This document shows positions 6,208 through 13,687 of a stretch of 19,511 bases of DNA, piece by piece. Source of the DNA: Euryarchaeota archaeon UBA181 (lineage in GTDB: Archaea > Thermoplasmatota > Poseidoniia > Poseidoniales > Thalassarchaeaceae); contig DALI01000040.1 of NCBI GenBank assembly GCA_002496725.1, forward strand, positions 7,997-27,507. The letters are read 5' to 3'. The notes under the pieces were generated by a model. It was not told the DNA's origin, searched no databases, and was given only the letters and a program-made list of their open reading frames with translations. The position numbers and the translations under genes were made by a program. Numbering within the stretch: position 1 is the first letter of the stretch; each line of letters starts with the position of its first letter.

Positions 6208-7701
6208 GTGAGGCCTACCATCAGTGCAGTCTCTGAAGTTGAGGTCAACTATCCTATCAGGCTTGGAATCAAAATAAAAGATGGTTTTGCCATATCCTCT
6301 GGCTCTAAGGAACTCGAAATCTTTGATAATCAAGGACTAAAGATTAAGACTCATATTCTTGAAGGAAATATTACCCAGTTAATCCATTTCAATGACAGTC
6401 TCATTGTAGTGACTTCATCGAGCAACGTGTCTTTGTTATCAGATGATTCCAAGGAGTCAATATTTTATGGAATAAACTGCAATCATGCTTCTTCTTCGGG
6501 AGGGGATATTTTCCTTTCTGTAGAAAATGGAGATATCCTTGTCCTAAACCAAAACGGGGACTTAAAGGCCTCTAAAAATTGTGGCGAGTTAAAGATATTA
6601 CATACTCCTGAAAATTCTAATTCTATGGCCATCGCTAGAGATGATGGTACATTTATTATCATGAACCACAACTTGGAGGTATTGCAATATTCCCCTCCTG
6701 CTGAAGATGATATTGAGGTCATAACTCATATTTCTTCCAATAGCGATGGTGTCTTTGTGGTTTCTAGGTCTTCCCTTGGGGTGGTTGTAGATGACAGACC
6801 AGTAAATAGAGCGGAAATATGGGATTCTAAAAGCGGGTTGCTAGGCATTACTGAACTACCTTCCCAAGCTACTTCATCATTGGCAATGAAGAATGGTTTC
6901 GTAATTGGGTGCTTTGAGGGGGAATTATTGTGGATTGGGTCGAATCAGGAAACTCATCTTATATCCAATCAGGGTTACTCAGTAACTGGCCTTCTAGAAT
7001 GGGAAGGGGATGTAATAGCGTCTAGTTGGTTCTATTCTCAGAGGATGAGTTTGGACGGCCACATAAAGTGGAATTTTGAGCATCCTACTCTCATATCGGG
7101 TTTGCTTAATCTGGGGGGCGAACTAATTGCCCTAATTGGAGATAATAAAAAGGTAGGTGAACGCAACTATATCTCATTGATAGGGCCAAATAATAAGGTG
7201 TCAGATGAGAATAACCCCAGAGACGATGAGATTTTATCAACCGATTTTTCCGATCCAATATATTCTGGTTTACTATCCGAAACAGAGACAGCAGAGGCCT
7301 CCGAGAGAAATAGTATTGATCAAATTGAAGAAATCATTAGCGATATCAAAGAATCACTTGTCGAACCAAAACACGATGAAGAACAAGATGAAGATATTCT
7401 AAGGGACTTGGTCCTGTCAGCTAAATCAATCAATATTCCTCCAGTTGCCGATGCAGGTGAGGATATCACAATTACCTCAAACGACGAATCAAAGGCCGAT
7501 GTAATTCTTGATGGTTCTAAGTCCTATGATCCAGATGGCGAGATAGTGTCATGGTCGTGGAACTCAGAAATCGGCAGATTGCTGGGCGAGTCGCCAGTGG
7601 TTAAAGTTAGACTTTCTCCCGGTGTACATATTTTTTCACTTACTGTGGTGGATAACAAGGGAGCGAAATCAGTTTCCAGTATGACTGTAAGGGTTGTTTA
7701 G
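6208..7701 (+). CDS. Beta-propeller-like protein with C-terminal PKD domain, no signal peptide
   Basis: This 497-residue protein has two parts. Residues 1 to about 320 are short beta-strand repeats broken by Gly-Asp and Asn-Gly turns, like a WD40/PQQ-type propeller (EIFDNQGLKIK, GDILVLNQNGDL, LSLDGHIKWNF-like turns). An acidic linker (about 335-405) rich in Glu, Asp and Ser follows. Residues 411-497 are a clear PKD domain: PPVADAGEDITI, LDGSKSYDPDGEIVSWSW, and FSLTVVDNKGA. PKD domains are normally extracellular, yet the N-terminus has no hydrophobic signal. The start is GTG at 6208 with no strong ribosome site, so the true start is uncertain. It follows purF by 40 bases and abuts the convergent etfA stop with no gap. 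Function unknown; binding or scaffold role is a guess. Confidence 0.75.
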   Translation: MRPTISAVSEVEVNYPIRLGIKIKDGFAISSGSKELEIFDNQGLKIKTHILEGNITQLIHFNDSLIVVTSSSNVSLLSDDSKESIFYGINCNHASSSGGDIFLSVENGDILVLNQNGDLKASKNCGELKILHTPENSNSMAIARDDGTFIIMNHNLEVLQYSPPAEDDIEVITHISSNSDGVFVVSRSSLGVVVDDRPVNRAEIWDSKSGLLGITELPSQATSSLAMKNGFVIGCFEGELLWIGSNQETHLISNQGYSVTGLLEWEGDVIASSWFYSQRMSLDGHIKWNFEHPTLISGLLNLGGELIALIGDNKKVGERNYISLIGPNNKVSDENNPRDDEILSTDFSDPIYSGLLSETETAEASERNSIDQIEEIISDIKESLVEPKHDEEQDEDILRDLVLSAKSINIPPVADAGEDITITSNDESKADVILDGSKSYDPDGEIVSWSWNSEIGRLLGESPVVKVRLSPGVHIFSLTVVDNKGAKSVSSMTVRVV

Positions 7702-8619
7702 CTAGAGTTTTCCTAGCTCTTCCTTCAAGCTCGGCAACGCATCTTCCCATGTAGCCACAATACCATAGTCCGCGACTCCAAATATGGGTGCATCAGGATC
7801 CTTATTGATTGCTACAATGTACTTGCTTGAGCGCATACCAGCAAGATGCTGAATTGCTCCACTGATTCCAACCGCGATGTAAAGAGTAGGGTTTACCGTT
7901 TTTCCAGTCTGACCAACTTGCATACTGTGAGGAATTTCTTCCCATGAGTCAACAGCCGCGCGACTTGCACCAACCGCGGCACCAATTATGTCAGCCACAT
8001 CATTTAGGTGAGAGAAGTTAGAGGGATTCCCCATCCCCCTTCCTCCGGAGATTATGATGTCCGCCTCAGAAACATCCATTCTCTCTCCCGCTTTAGCAAT
8101 CGCCTCTTTGACGGCAATAGAAACTTCGGACGTGTTGTTTACTGTGACCACTTCAGCATTCCCCCCATTTTCTGCTTCCTCGAAGGCGTTCTGCCTCAGA
8201 GTCACAACAAAAGGAGGAGAAACACTCGAGGTCTCAACGGCCTTACCTGAGTAAACAGGCCTAGTCAACATCAAACCGTCTTCTATGACAGTTACGTCTT
8301 GAACAACTGGAATGCCCATTTTAGAGGCTATCTGGGCCCCAAGTTCCCTCCCTCTTGGAGAAGATGATGCTATGACTGTTCCTTGTGAACAGGAAGCCAT
8401 AGCAGAAGACCAAGCTCCACTATCGAAAGAAGCGAAACAATCTCCTTCCAGTGAGATGACCTTTGATACTCCTGAAATATCCGAGGCTTCGCTAGCACCT
8501 CTTCCACCTGGGCACAAAACTGTAATCGGTCCTCCAAGAGAGCCAGCGGCCCCTACAAGTTGCCCTGTTACTGGATGCAGTCCATCTCCACTAGTTTCAG
8601 CAATAATTGTTATTTCCAT
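7702..8619 (-). CDS. etfA: Electron transfer flavoprotein subunit alpha
   Basis: This 305-residue FAD-binding subunit of ETF accepts electrons from acyl-CoA dehydrogenases. The C-terminal FAD domain is diagnostic: IIISGGRGMGNPSNF at 188-202, VGASRAAVDSWEEIPHSMQVGQTGKTV, and YIAVGISGAIQHLAGMRSSK at 247-266, then IFGVADYGIV. The N-terminal domain is shorter on motifs, as usual. Length is typical (about 300-330). The start has a strong GAGGAGG ribosome site inside the end of etfB, 12 bases downstream of its stop, so the two subunits are probably translated as a pair. The downstream stop abuts the convergent PKD-propeller gene. Confidence 0.96.
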   Translation of the reverse strand: MEITIIAETSGDGLHPVTGQLVGAAGSLGGPITVLCPGGRGASEASDISGVSKVISLEGDCFASFDSGAWSSAMASCSQGTVIASSSPRGRELGAQIASKMGIPVVQDVTVIEDGLMLTRPVYSGKAVETSSVSPPFVVTLRQNAFEEAENGGNAEVVTVNNTSEVSIAVKEAIAKAGERMDVSEADIIISGGRGMGNPSNFSHLNDVADIIGAAVGASRAAVDSWEEIPHSMQVGQTGKTVNPTLYIAVGISGAIQHLAGMRSSKYIVAINKDPDAPIFGVADYGIVATWEDALPSLKEELGKL

Positions 8620-8631
8620 ACTTAATCCTCC

Positions 8632-9390
8632 TCAAATTACGTTTGCCTCTTCTCTAAGTTTCAAAACAACGATTGGAACAGATTCAGCACCTTCGAACTT
8701 CTGGCCCGGGGGCTTCTCAGGAGGTGAATTCTGTGACTCAATATTAACTTTCGAATCACCTATCTCAACTCCTAGATCTTGGGGGCTAACGGTCTCAATG
8801 ACCTTTCTCTTCGCCATCATTATTCCCTTAACATTGGGTCTTCTAAGCTCTGTTGCCGCCTTGTCAAATGTGAACAAGCATGGTTTGGAGACGGAAACCC
8901 TCTCATTGCCCGAAGAACTAGCCCTTAGTGCACTGAAACTACCTCCTTCGACTTCTACTTCAGAGACCATTCCTACACAAGCCGCTCCAATCCGACTAGC
9001 CACTCCTGGGCCAGTAGAGCCGGAGTTTGTATCAGCCGCCTGCTTTCCACATAGGACGATTTCAGCCTCACAGTGCCTGATTGCAGCCGCCAGTATGGAC
9101 TGTATCTGCTCACTGTCCATCTCGGAGGTATCTGCTAAAATATGCAACATCGAATCAGCCCCTACTGCGGCGGCATCGGTGAGCATTTTTGATGCCCTCT
9201 GGGGACCACAGGTTATCGCAACCAGATTTCCCGCACCCGCTTCTTTCAATTTTAGAGCGTACTCAAGAGCGTATTCGTCATATGGACTTGTGGACCATTT
9301 TGAAACTGATAATTGGTCAACTCTCCCTCCGGAAACTGCAATCTTTGCCGTGGTATCAGGAACTTGCTTCAGTAGAACTGCTATCGTCAT
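8632..9390 (-). CDS. etfB: Electron transfer flavoprotein subunit beta
   Basis: This 252-residue AMP-binding subunit of ETF has the family opening MTIAVLLKQVPDTTAKI and the segment SPYDEYALEYALKLKEAG. ITCGPQRASKMLTDAAAVGAD follows, with a nucleotide-site region around VLCGKQAADTNSGSTGPGVA (112-131). It lies 64 bases downstream of the glutaryl-CoA dehydrogenase-like gene on the same strand. The arrangement dehydrogenase-etfB-etfA says the dehydrogenase uses this ETF as its electron acceptor. No ETF:quinone oxidoreductase is in the window. Confidence 0.96.
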   Translation of the reverse strand: MTIAVLLKQVPDTTAKIAVSGGRVDQLSVSKWSTSPYDEYALEYALKLKEAGAGNLVAITCGPQRASKMLTDAAAVGADSMLHILADTSEMDSEQIQSILAAAIRHCEAEIVLCGKQAADTNSGSTGPGVASRIGAACVGMVSEVEVEGGSFSALRASSSGNERVSVSKPCLFTFDKAATELRRPNVKGIMMAKRKVIETVSPQDLGVEIGDSKVNIESQNSPPEKPPGQKFEGAESVPIVVLKLREEANVI

Positions 9391-9454
9391 GTAATCCCAG
9401 TTCCCGCGACTATAGAGCGCCCTATCAAGATTGACCCTTTCAATTCTCTGAAAA

Positions 9455-10630
9455 TTAGTTAATGCCCCTTGTAAATGCCTGAATTCCAGTTATGTGCCTT
9501 CCTAATATTAGATTGTGAATATCATGTGTTCCCTCATAGGTCTTAACAGACTCCAGATTAGCCATATGCCTCATGACTGGATATTCATCCAGTATTCCAT
9601 TTGCCCCGTGAATGTCCCTGGCCACTCTGGCAATTTCGAGAGCGATATCAACATTGTTCATTTTGGCCAAAGATATGTGTTCAGGGATCCATTCTCCTGA
9701 ATCCTTTTTCTGGGATAGGTGGTATGCCAAGAGTTGCGCTTTCGTAATCTCTCGCAGCATCCATGACAGCTTGTTCTGAATCAGTTGATAAGAAGCAATT
9801 GGATGTTCGAATTGGATTCTACTGAGAGAGTATTCTCTGGCAGAATTAAAGCATGCTTGAGCAGCACCAATGGCTCCCCATGAAATGCCAAATCTTGCAT
9901 TATTAAGACATGAAAATGGCCCCCTCAGTCCCTTTACCCCTGGGAGAATCCTATCTTTGGGAATCTTACAGTCTTGGAAAACGAGTTCACTAGTTACTGA
10001 AGCCTTCAAGGAGTGCTTCCCCTTCATCTCAGGCGCTGAGAAACCCTCGTCTCCCTTCTCAACTATGAATCCCCTGATAACCCCATCTAGCTTTGCCCAG
10101 ACGACAGCAACTTGCGCTATTGTACCATTAGTAATCCACATTTTAGCTCCATTTATGAGGAAGTGATCGCCTTTATCTTCAGCCTTGGTAATCATGTCAC
10201 CCGGATTAGATCCATAATCTGGTTCAGTGAGGCCGAAGCATCCGACCCACTCTCCACTCGTCATTTTTGGAAGATAGTAATTTTTCTGCTCCTCTGAACC
10301 AAAATCCCATATTGGGTACATGGCAAGAGAGCCCTGGACAGAAGCAAAAGAACGTAGCCCACTGTCTCCTCTTTCAAGCTCCCTGCAAATGACCCCATAT
10401 GCCGTATATGAAAGTCCAGGGCACCCATAACCCTTCAGAGGGGCTCCAAGAACTCCCATTTCCCCAAGGGTCACTCGCCACTCGTCAGGAAAAACTCCAT
10501 CTCTGCAAGCATGCTCAATTTTGGGAAGGACATCATTATCTACAAAATCACGCACCATGTCCCTGACCATCCTCTCTTCTTCAGTCAAGAGCGAATCAAC
10601 ATCGTAGAAGTCCAGTGCTTCGTATGGCAT
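9455..10630 (-). CDS. gcdH: Glutaryl-CoA dehydrogenase-like acyl-CoA dehydrogenase
   Basis: This 391-residue FAD enzyme closely follows human GCDH along its length: VLGAPLKGYGCPGLS, YGVICRELERGDSGLRS, CFGLTEPDYGSNPG, GPFSCLNNARFGI, and TYEGTHDIHNLILGR. The catalytic base is Glu366 in TYEGTHD. Arg93 and Ser97 match human Arg94 and Ser98, which bind the glutaryl carboxylate, and the Glu of RELER is kept. This favours true glutaryl-CoA oxidation and decarboxylation to crotonyl-CoA (lysine and tryptophan breakdown), though a related dicarboxyl-CoA substrate cannot be ruled out. It is 48 bases after the propeller gene and upstream of etfBA on the same strand. Confidence 0.88.
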   Translation of the reverse strand: MPYEALDFYDVDSLLTEEERMVRDMVRDFVDNDVLPKIEHACRDGVFPDEWRVTLGEMGVLGAPLKGYGCPGLSYTAYGVICRELERGDSGLRSFASVQGSLAMYPIWDFGSEEQKNYYLPKMTSGEWVGCFGLTEPDYGSNPGDMITKAEDKGDHFLINGAKMWITNGTIAQVAVVWAKLDGVIRGFIVEKGDEGFSAPEMKGKHSLKASVTSELVFQDCKIPKDRILPGVKGLRGPFSCLNNARFGISWGAIGAAQACFNSAREYSLSRIQFEHPIASYQLIQNKLSWMLREITKAQLLAYHLSQKKDSGEWIPEHISLAKMNNVDIALEIARVARDIHGANGILDEYPVMRHMANLESVKTYEGTHDIHNLILGRHITGIQAFTRGIN

Positions 10631-10678
10631 ATTATCAACCCTCGCGTAGTACTTTCACTCATCAAGGTATGGAACAAA

Positions 10679-11872
10679 CTATCTCCTTCGACGCTTCTCA
10701 GAAGGTTTACTCCTTTTCCGACTTTTTCCTATGCTACTATTCGTCCCCCAATCAAAAAAAGACATCATTATTGTGACTATTAATCCAACAAGAGCCAAGG
10801 GTACGGCCAATGAAATAATTGTGGTTCCAATGGAACTCCCAATTTTACTTTCCAAGAGATTGAATGAGGCAAGATTTCCTCTGTCGGTTAGGATCCACCC
10901 CTCATCATCATCTAATGCCCATGTTGAGATTACCCTCTCTCCTGAAAGTTGCACACTTACCTTGGCCACATCAGAATTATCTAACCAGGGGAATGTTGCG
11001 TTCCTTTCCATGTCATGTTCCACTATTGCATAAGGGGCCATAGAGATTAGAAATCTGGTCCCTCCATGATGTGAAATTCCGGTGAAGACGCTATCCGTCC
11101 CGAGAATCTCCACGCCAGAGACTATTGATTTTTCAGGGTTGGAAGAATTAAGATGTATGGTGCCAACGATACTCGAAGATATTGCTACACAAGAGCTTCT
11201 GGAATCAATACATTCAAGGTCGTTCCATGCAGTTGAATAGCCTCCAACCCAACTCACAGAATGATCCCTCTCAATTACTGCAATCCCACTGAAAGATGTT
11301 ATGGCAACACAAAGAACAGCATCTGATGTACATTCAATCGACACAACAGCGTCACTGCCACCAAGTCCTTCGAGTAAGTGGATATCGGAGCCACCATCGT
11401 CAGAAGCCCTCATCCTCCAAATTTCACCTTCAGTAGATCCTATATACGCCCAAGAACCTGATGGATTCCAAGATACTGCGGTGAGATTTGAACCGGCGAA
11501 AGAGCCACCACTGGCATCTGTCAGTGACTTATCAAGATCGGAGTATCTGAGTACCGTTCCGTTGTTTCCCACAATAATGGCCGAGTTTCCACTCGGGTGA
11601 AAACTTGCATCATTCAGGGAATCGGCGCCTATTGAAGGCATCTCAATATAGTCCGTCGGATCTGAAGAGGAGAAGACAATTACATTCGAATCTGCTCCGT
11701 ATGCTATTACTTTCTCGCCGGATGGTCCCAATTCAGCGCCATTAAGTCCCAAATCGTACCCAGGAAGCGACTCCAGCTTATCCATGGTCACAGCAGAATC
11801 TGCAGCTGTGAACGCAGATATCGAAGATATGGCAAATAAGCCAGTTATTAGGACTATTCTAACTGTCCGCAT
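10679..11872 (-). CDS. Secreted, membrane-anchored beta-propeller protein
   Basis: I do not recognise a specific family. From ATG 11872 the protein is 397 residues. It has an N-terminal signal peptide (MRTVRIVLITGLFAISSISA, probable cleavage near Ala25), then about 320 residues of WD40/YVTN-like repeats such as DASFHPSGNSAIIVGNNGTV and AVSWNPSGSWAYIGSTEGEI. One C-terminal membrane helix (AVPLALVGLIVTIMMSFF) and a short strongly basic tail ending KRRRR follow. The topology is therefore an outside-facing propeller held by a C-terminal anchor. An in-frame ATG at 11890 would add six residues. It is the first gene of the strand run leading to gcdH and etfBA, and is divergent from the gene at 11970. 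Confidence 0.75.
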   Translation of the reverse strand: MRTVRIVLITGLFAISSISAFTAADSAVTMDKLESLPGYDLGLNGAELGPSGEKVIAYGADSNVIVFSSSDPTDYIEMPSIGADSLNDASFHPSGNSAIIVGNNGTVLRYSDLDKSLTDASGGSFAGSNLTAVSWNPSGSWAYIGSTEGEIWRMRASDDGGSDIHLLEGLGGSDAVVSIECTSDAVLCVAITSFSGIAVIERDHSVSWVGGYSTAWNDLECIDSRSSCVAISSSIVGTIHLNSSNPEKSIVSGVEILGTDSVFTGISHHGGTRFLISMAPYAIVEHDMERNATFPWLDNSDVAKVSVQLSGERVISTWALDDDEGWILTDRGNLASFNLLESKIGSSIGTTIISLAVPLALVGLIVTIMMSFFDWGTNSSIGKSRKRSKPSEKRRRR

Positions 11873-11969
11873 GTTTCCCGATGCGCGCATTATCCATAGC
11901 CCGTTCGTAACTCAATATGGAGGCATCTGTAATGACAGAATTGAAGAGTGCCCCAGTAAGCGCGAGGGC

Positions 11970-12482
11970 ATGGAGCGATTCGACGTACGACGCGGAATGA
12001 TTAAGCAAATTGTAGAAGAAGGGGGATTATCAGTACTCGCAGGTAAGTATTTCGAGGATATTCGATCGGGCGATGATACTTCTTTCATTGGTTCCCACGG
12101 GATTATGACATTAATAAGCGGGAAGTTCGAAGGAAACGCACTCATAATAGATGTTACCAATGTCGCTCCGGACTTTGATGATCCTGAGGCTATGAAATCA
12201 GCGATGGATGCCCGAAGAAGATGGACGACCTTCCTCGATGATGCCACTGGCTACAATTCAAAGCAGCGAGGAGACAAGGCAAAGGAATGGGCAAAGAAGG
12301 CTACAAAGGCCAAATCTGCCGTTTCTTCCGCTCGTCATTTCATGTCAATGTCCGACTCTCTATCCCCTGAAAAGATAGAGGAAGCAGAGGGATTGATTTC
12401 GGAAATTGAGGCCGCCATCGAATCAAATGAGAATACGAAGGCCGCTGGAAGGGCCGAGAAATTGAAAAAGCTGTTTAATTAG
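11970..12482 (+). CDS. Conserved archaeal protein, possibly DUF5611-like
   Basis: From ATG 11970 the protein is 170 residues, soluble and acidic, with no signal peptide. Its N-terminal 115 residues end in RRRWTTFLDDATGYNSKQR. This resembles my memory of the archaeal DUF5611 family, which ends with an F..FL.EATG..AK.R pattern; I hold that match as tentative. The remaining 55 residues are alanine-, lysine- and glutamate-rich helices (SSARHFMSMSDSLS, KIEEAEGLISEIEAAIESN), probably coiled coil. The frame is open further upstream, but that would run into the divergent propeller gene, and the start chosen has GAGGG just before it. It ends 8 bases before tyrS, so the two are probably an operon. Confidence 0.7.
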   Translation: MERFDVRRGMIKQIVEEGGLSVLAGKYFEDIRSGDDTSFIGSHGIMTLISGKFEGNALIIDVTNVAPDFDDPEAMKSAMDARRRWTTFLDDATGYNSKQRGDKAKEWAKKATKAKSAVSSARHFMSMSDSLSPEKIEEAEGLISEIEAAIESNENTKAAGRAEKLKKLFN

Positions 12483-12490
12483 GTGATCTG

Positions 12491-13606
12491 ATGCCCCAGG
12501 AAGAAAATCCAGAGAGTTCTTTTGAGGGTGGTTCTCGTATTGATAAGATGTTCTCTGACTGCCTTGAAGTAGTAGGAAGGGAACATGTAGAGGCGGTTCT
12601 TTCAGGAGCCCCTTCACATTCTGGTGATGATCAACTGGTGGCGTATATCGGGCTAGAGCCCAGCGGTAAGGCCCACCTTGGTTGGCTACTCCTCTCTGGA
12701 ACAATCAGAAGGATGCTCGACGAAGGGGTCAATGTCATCATCCTTCTAGCAGATTGGCATGCATGGGTCAATGATAAATTTGAACGAGACATGCAGAAAA
12801 TTTCTTTGGCTGCGGATTATATGGCCGAGGTTTTCCTAGCTCTTCTTGGAAATCCCGAGGAGGGAGAGGGCCCGGGACAAATAAGATTCATTCGAGCGTC
12901 GGAAATTATGGACTCTGGCAAATATTGGGAGAGAGTACTCAGGTGCTCGAAGAATATGAGCCTCTCAAGAGTCAGGAGGACATTCAGTATTATGGGCAGG
13001 GATGAGGACTCTTCCGATCATGATCTATCGGCCTTCTTTTACCCCGCACTACAGGCAGCAGATATTTTTGAGTTAGAGGTCGACATAGCCTTCGGAGGCA
13101 TGGATCAGAGAAAAGCGCATATGTATATGAGAGAAGTAGCCGACCGCAATGGTTGGACTAAACCAACATGCATCCACACCCCCATGCTTTCTGGATTAAA
13201 GGGACCTGGGGGGCGTATGGATTCATTCGATCACAAAATGTCGAAATCTGATCCCAATAATGCTATTATTCTGCATGATAACCAGGAAATACTACGCAAG
13301 AAGATGAAGAAAGCATTTCTCGAGGTGGGAAATGACTCTTCTTCGGTCTTTGAGATAGTTGAACATATCATAATTCCAAGATTAGGGGAGATATCAGTGG
13401 TCCCAGATCCAAAGTATGGCGAACCTTCGACATTTCCTGACACCAGTGAGTTCATGTCTGCAGTTTCCAATGGCGAGGTACACCCATTAGATGCAAAGAT
13501 AGCTGTAGCGGACGCCCTTTCCGAAATCTTAGAGCCAGTTTCACAATATTTCCAGGATAACCAAGATATCCTCTCCAGAATAGAATCTATCACCGCTCTT
13601 AGGTAA
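12491..13606 (+). CDS. tyrS: Tyrosyl-tRNA synthetase, archaeal/eukaryotic type
   Basis: This 371-residue class I synthetase charges tRNA-Tyr. The HIGH-type motif is HLGW (62-65) in GLEPSGKAHLGW, and KMSKS is at 249-253 followed by DP. FYPALQAADIFELEVDIAFGGMDQRK holds the tyrosine-specific region, with the GGMDQRK common to archaeal and eukaryotic TyrRS. LADWHAWVND also fits TyrRS. Length is slightly above the usual 310-360 because of a short extra N-terminus. The ATG at 12491 has GGTGATCTG before it and follows the upstream stop by 8 bases. TrpRS is the nearest alternative, but the motifs point to TyrRS. Confidence 0.95.
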   Translation: MPQEENPESSFEGGSRIDKMFSDCLEVVGREHVEAVLSGAPSHSGDDQLVAYIGLEPSGKAHLGWLLLSGTIRRMLDEGVNVIILLADWHAWVNDKFERDMQKISLAADYMAEVFLALLGNPEEGEGPGQIRFIRASEIMDSGKYWERVLRCSKNMSLSRVRRTFSIMGRDEDSSDHDLSAFFYPALQAADIFELEVDIAFGGMDQRKAHMYMREVADRNGWTKPTCIHTPMLSGLKGPGGRMDSFDHKMSKSDPNNAIILHDNQEILRKKMKKAFLEVGNDSSSVFEIVEHIIIPRLGEISVVPDPKYGEPSTFPDTSEFMSAVSNGEVHPLDAKIAVADALSEILEPVSQYFQDNQDILSRIESITALR

Positions 13607-13651
13607 TATGTGGTATTTTGGGCCTGTGGTACGTTTCTTTAGGGACAGGTA

Positions 13652-13666
13652 TCATAACCCCCATTA
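13652..13666 (+). promoter_or_regulatory. Candidate promoter of HMG-CoA synthase (TATA-like TCATAAC)
   Basis: TCATAACCCCCATT begins at 13652, 36 bases before the HMG-CoA synthase ATG. It differs from the L37e upstream TGATAACACCCATT at only two of 14 positions. GGTGA sits about 6 bases before the ATG as the ribosome site, so a short-leader transcript would start near 13680. Confidence 0.4.
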
Positions 13667-13687
13667 CTACGCGAGGCTGGTGAAATT

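Noticed and set aside
8312..9394. A 360-codon open frame on the plus strand across etfA and etfB
   Set aside because: It is antisense to two certain genes, its product has no domain-like pattern, and it is rich in Ser, Pro and Ala as expected for a shadow frame.
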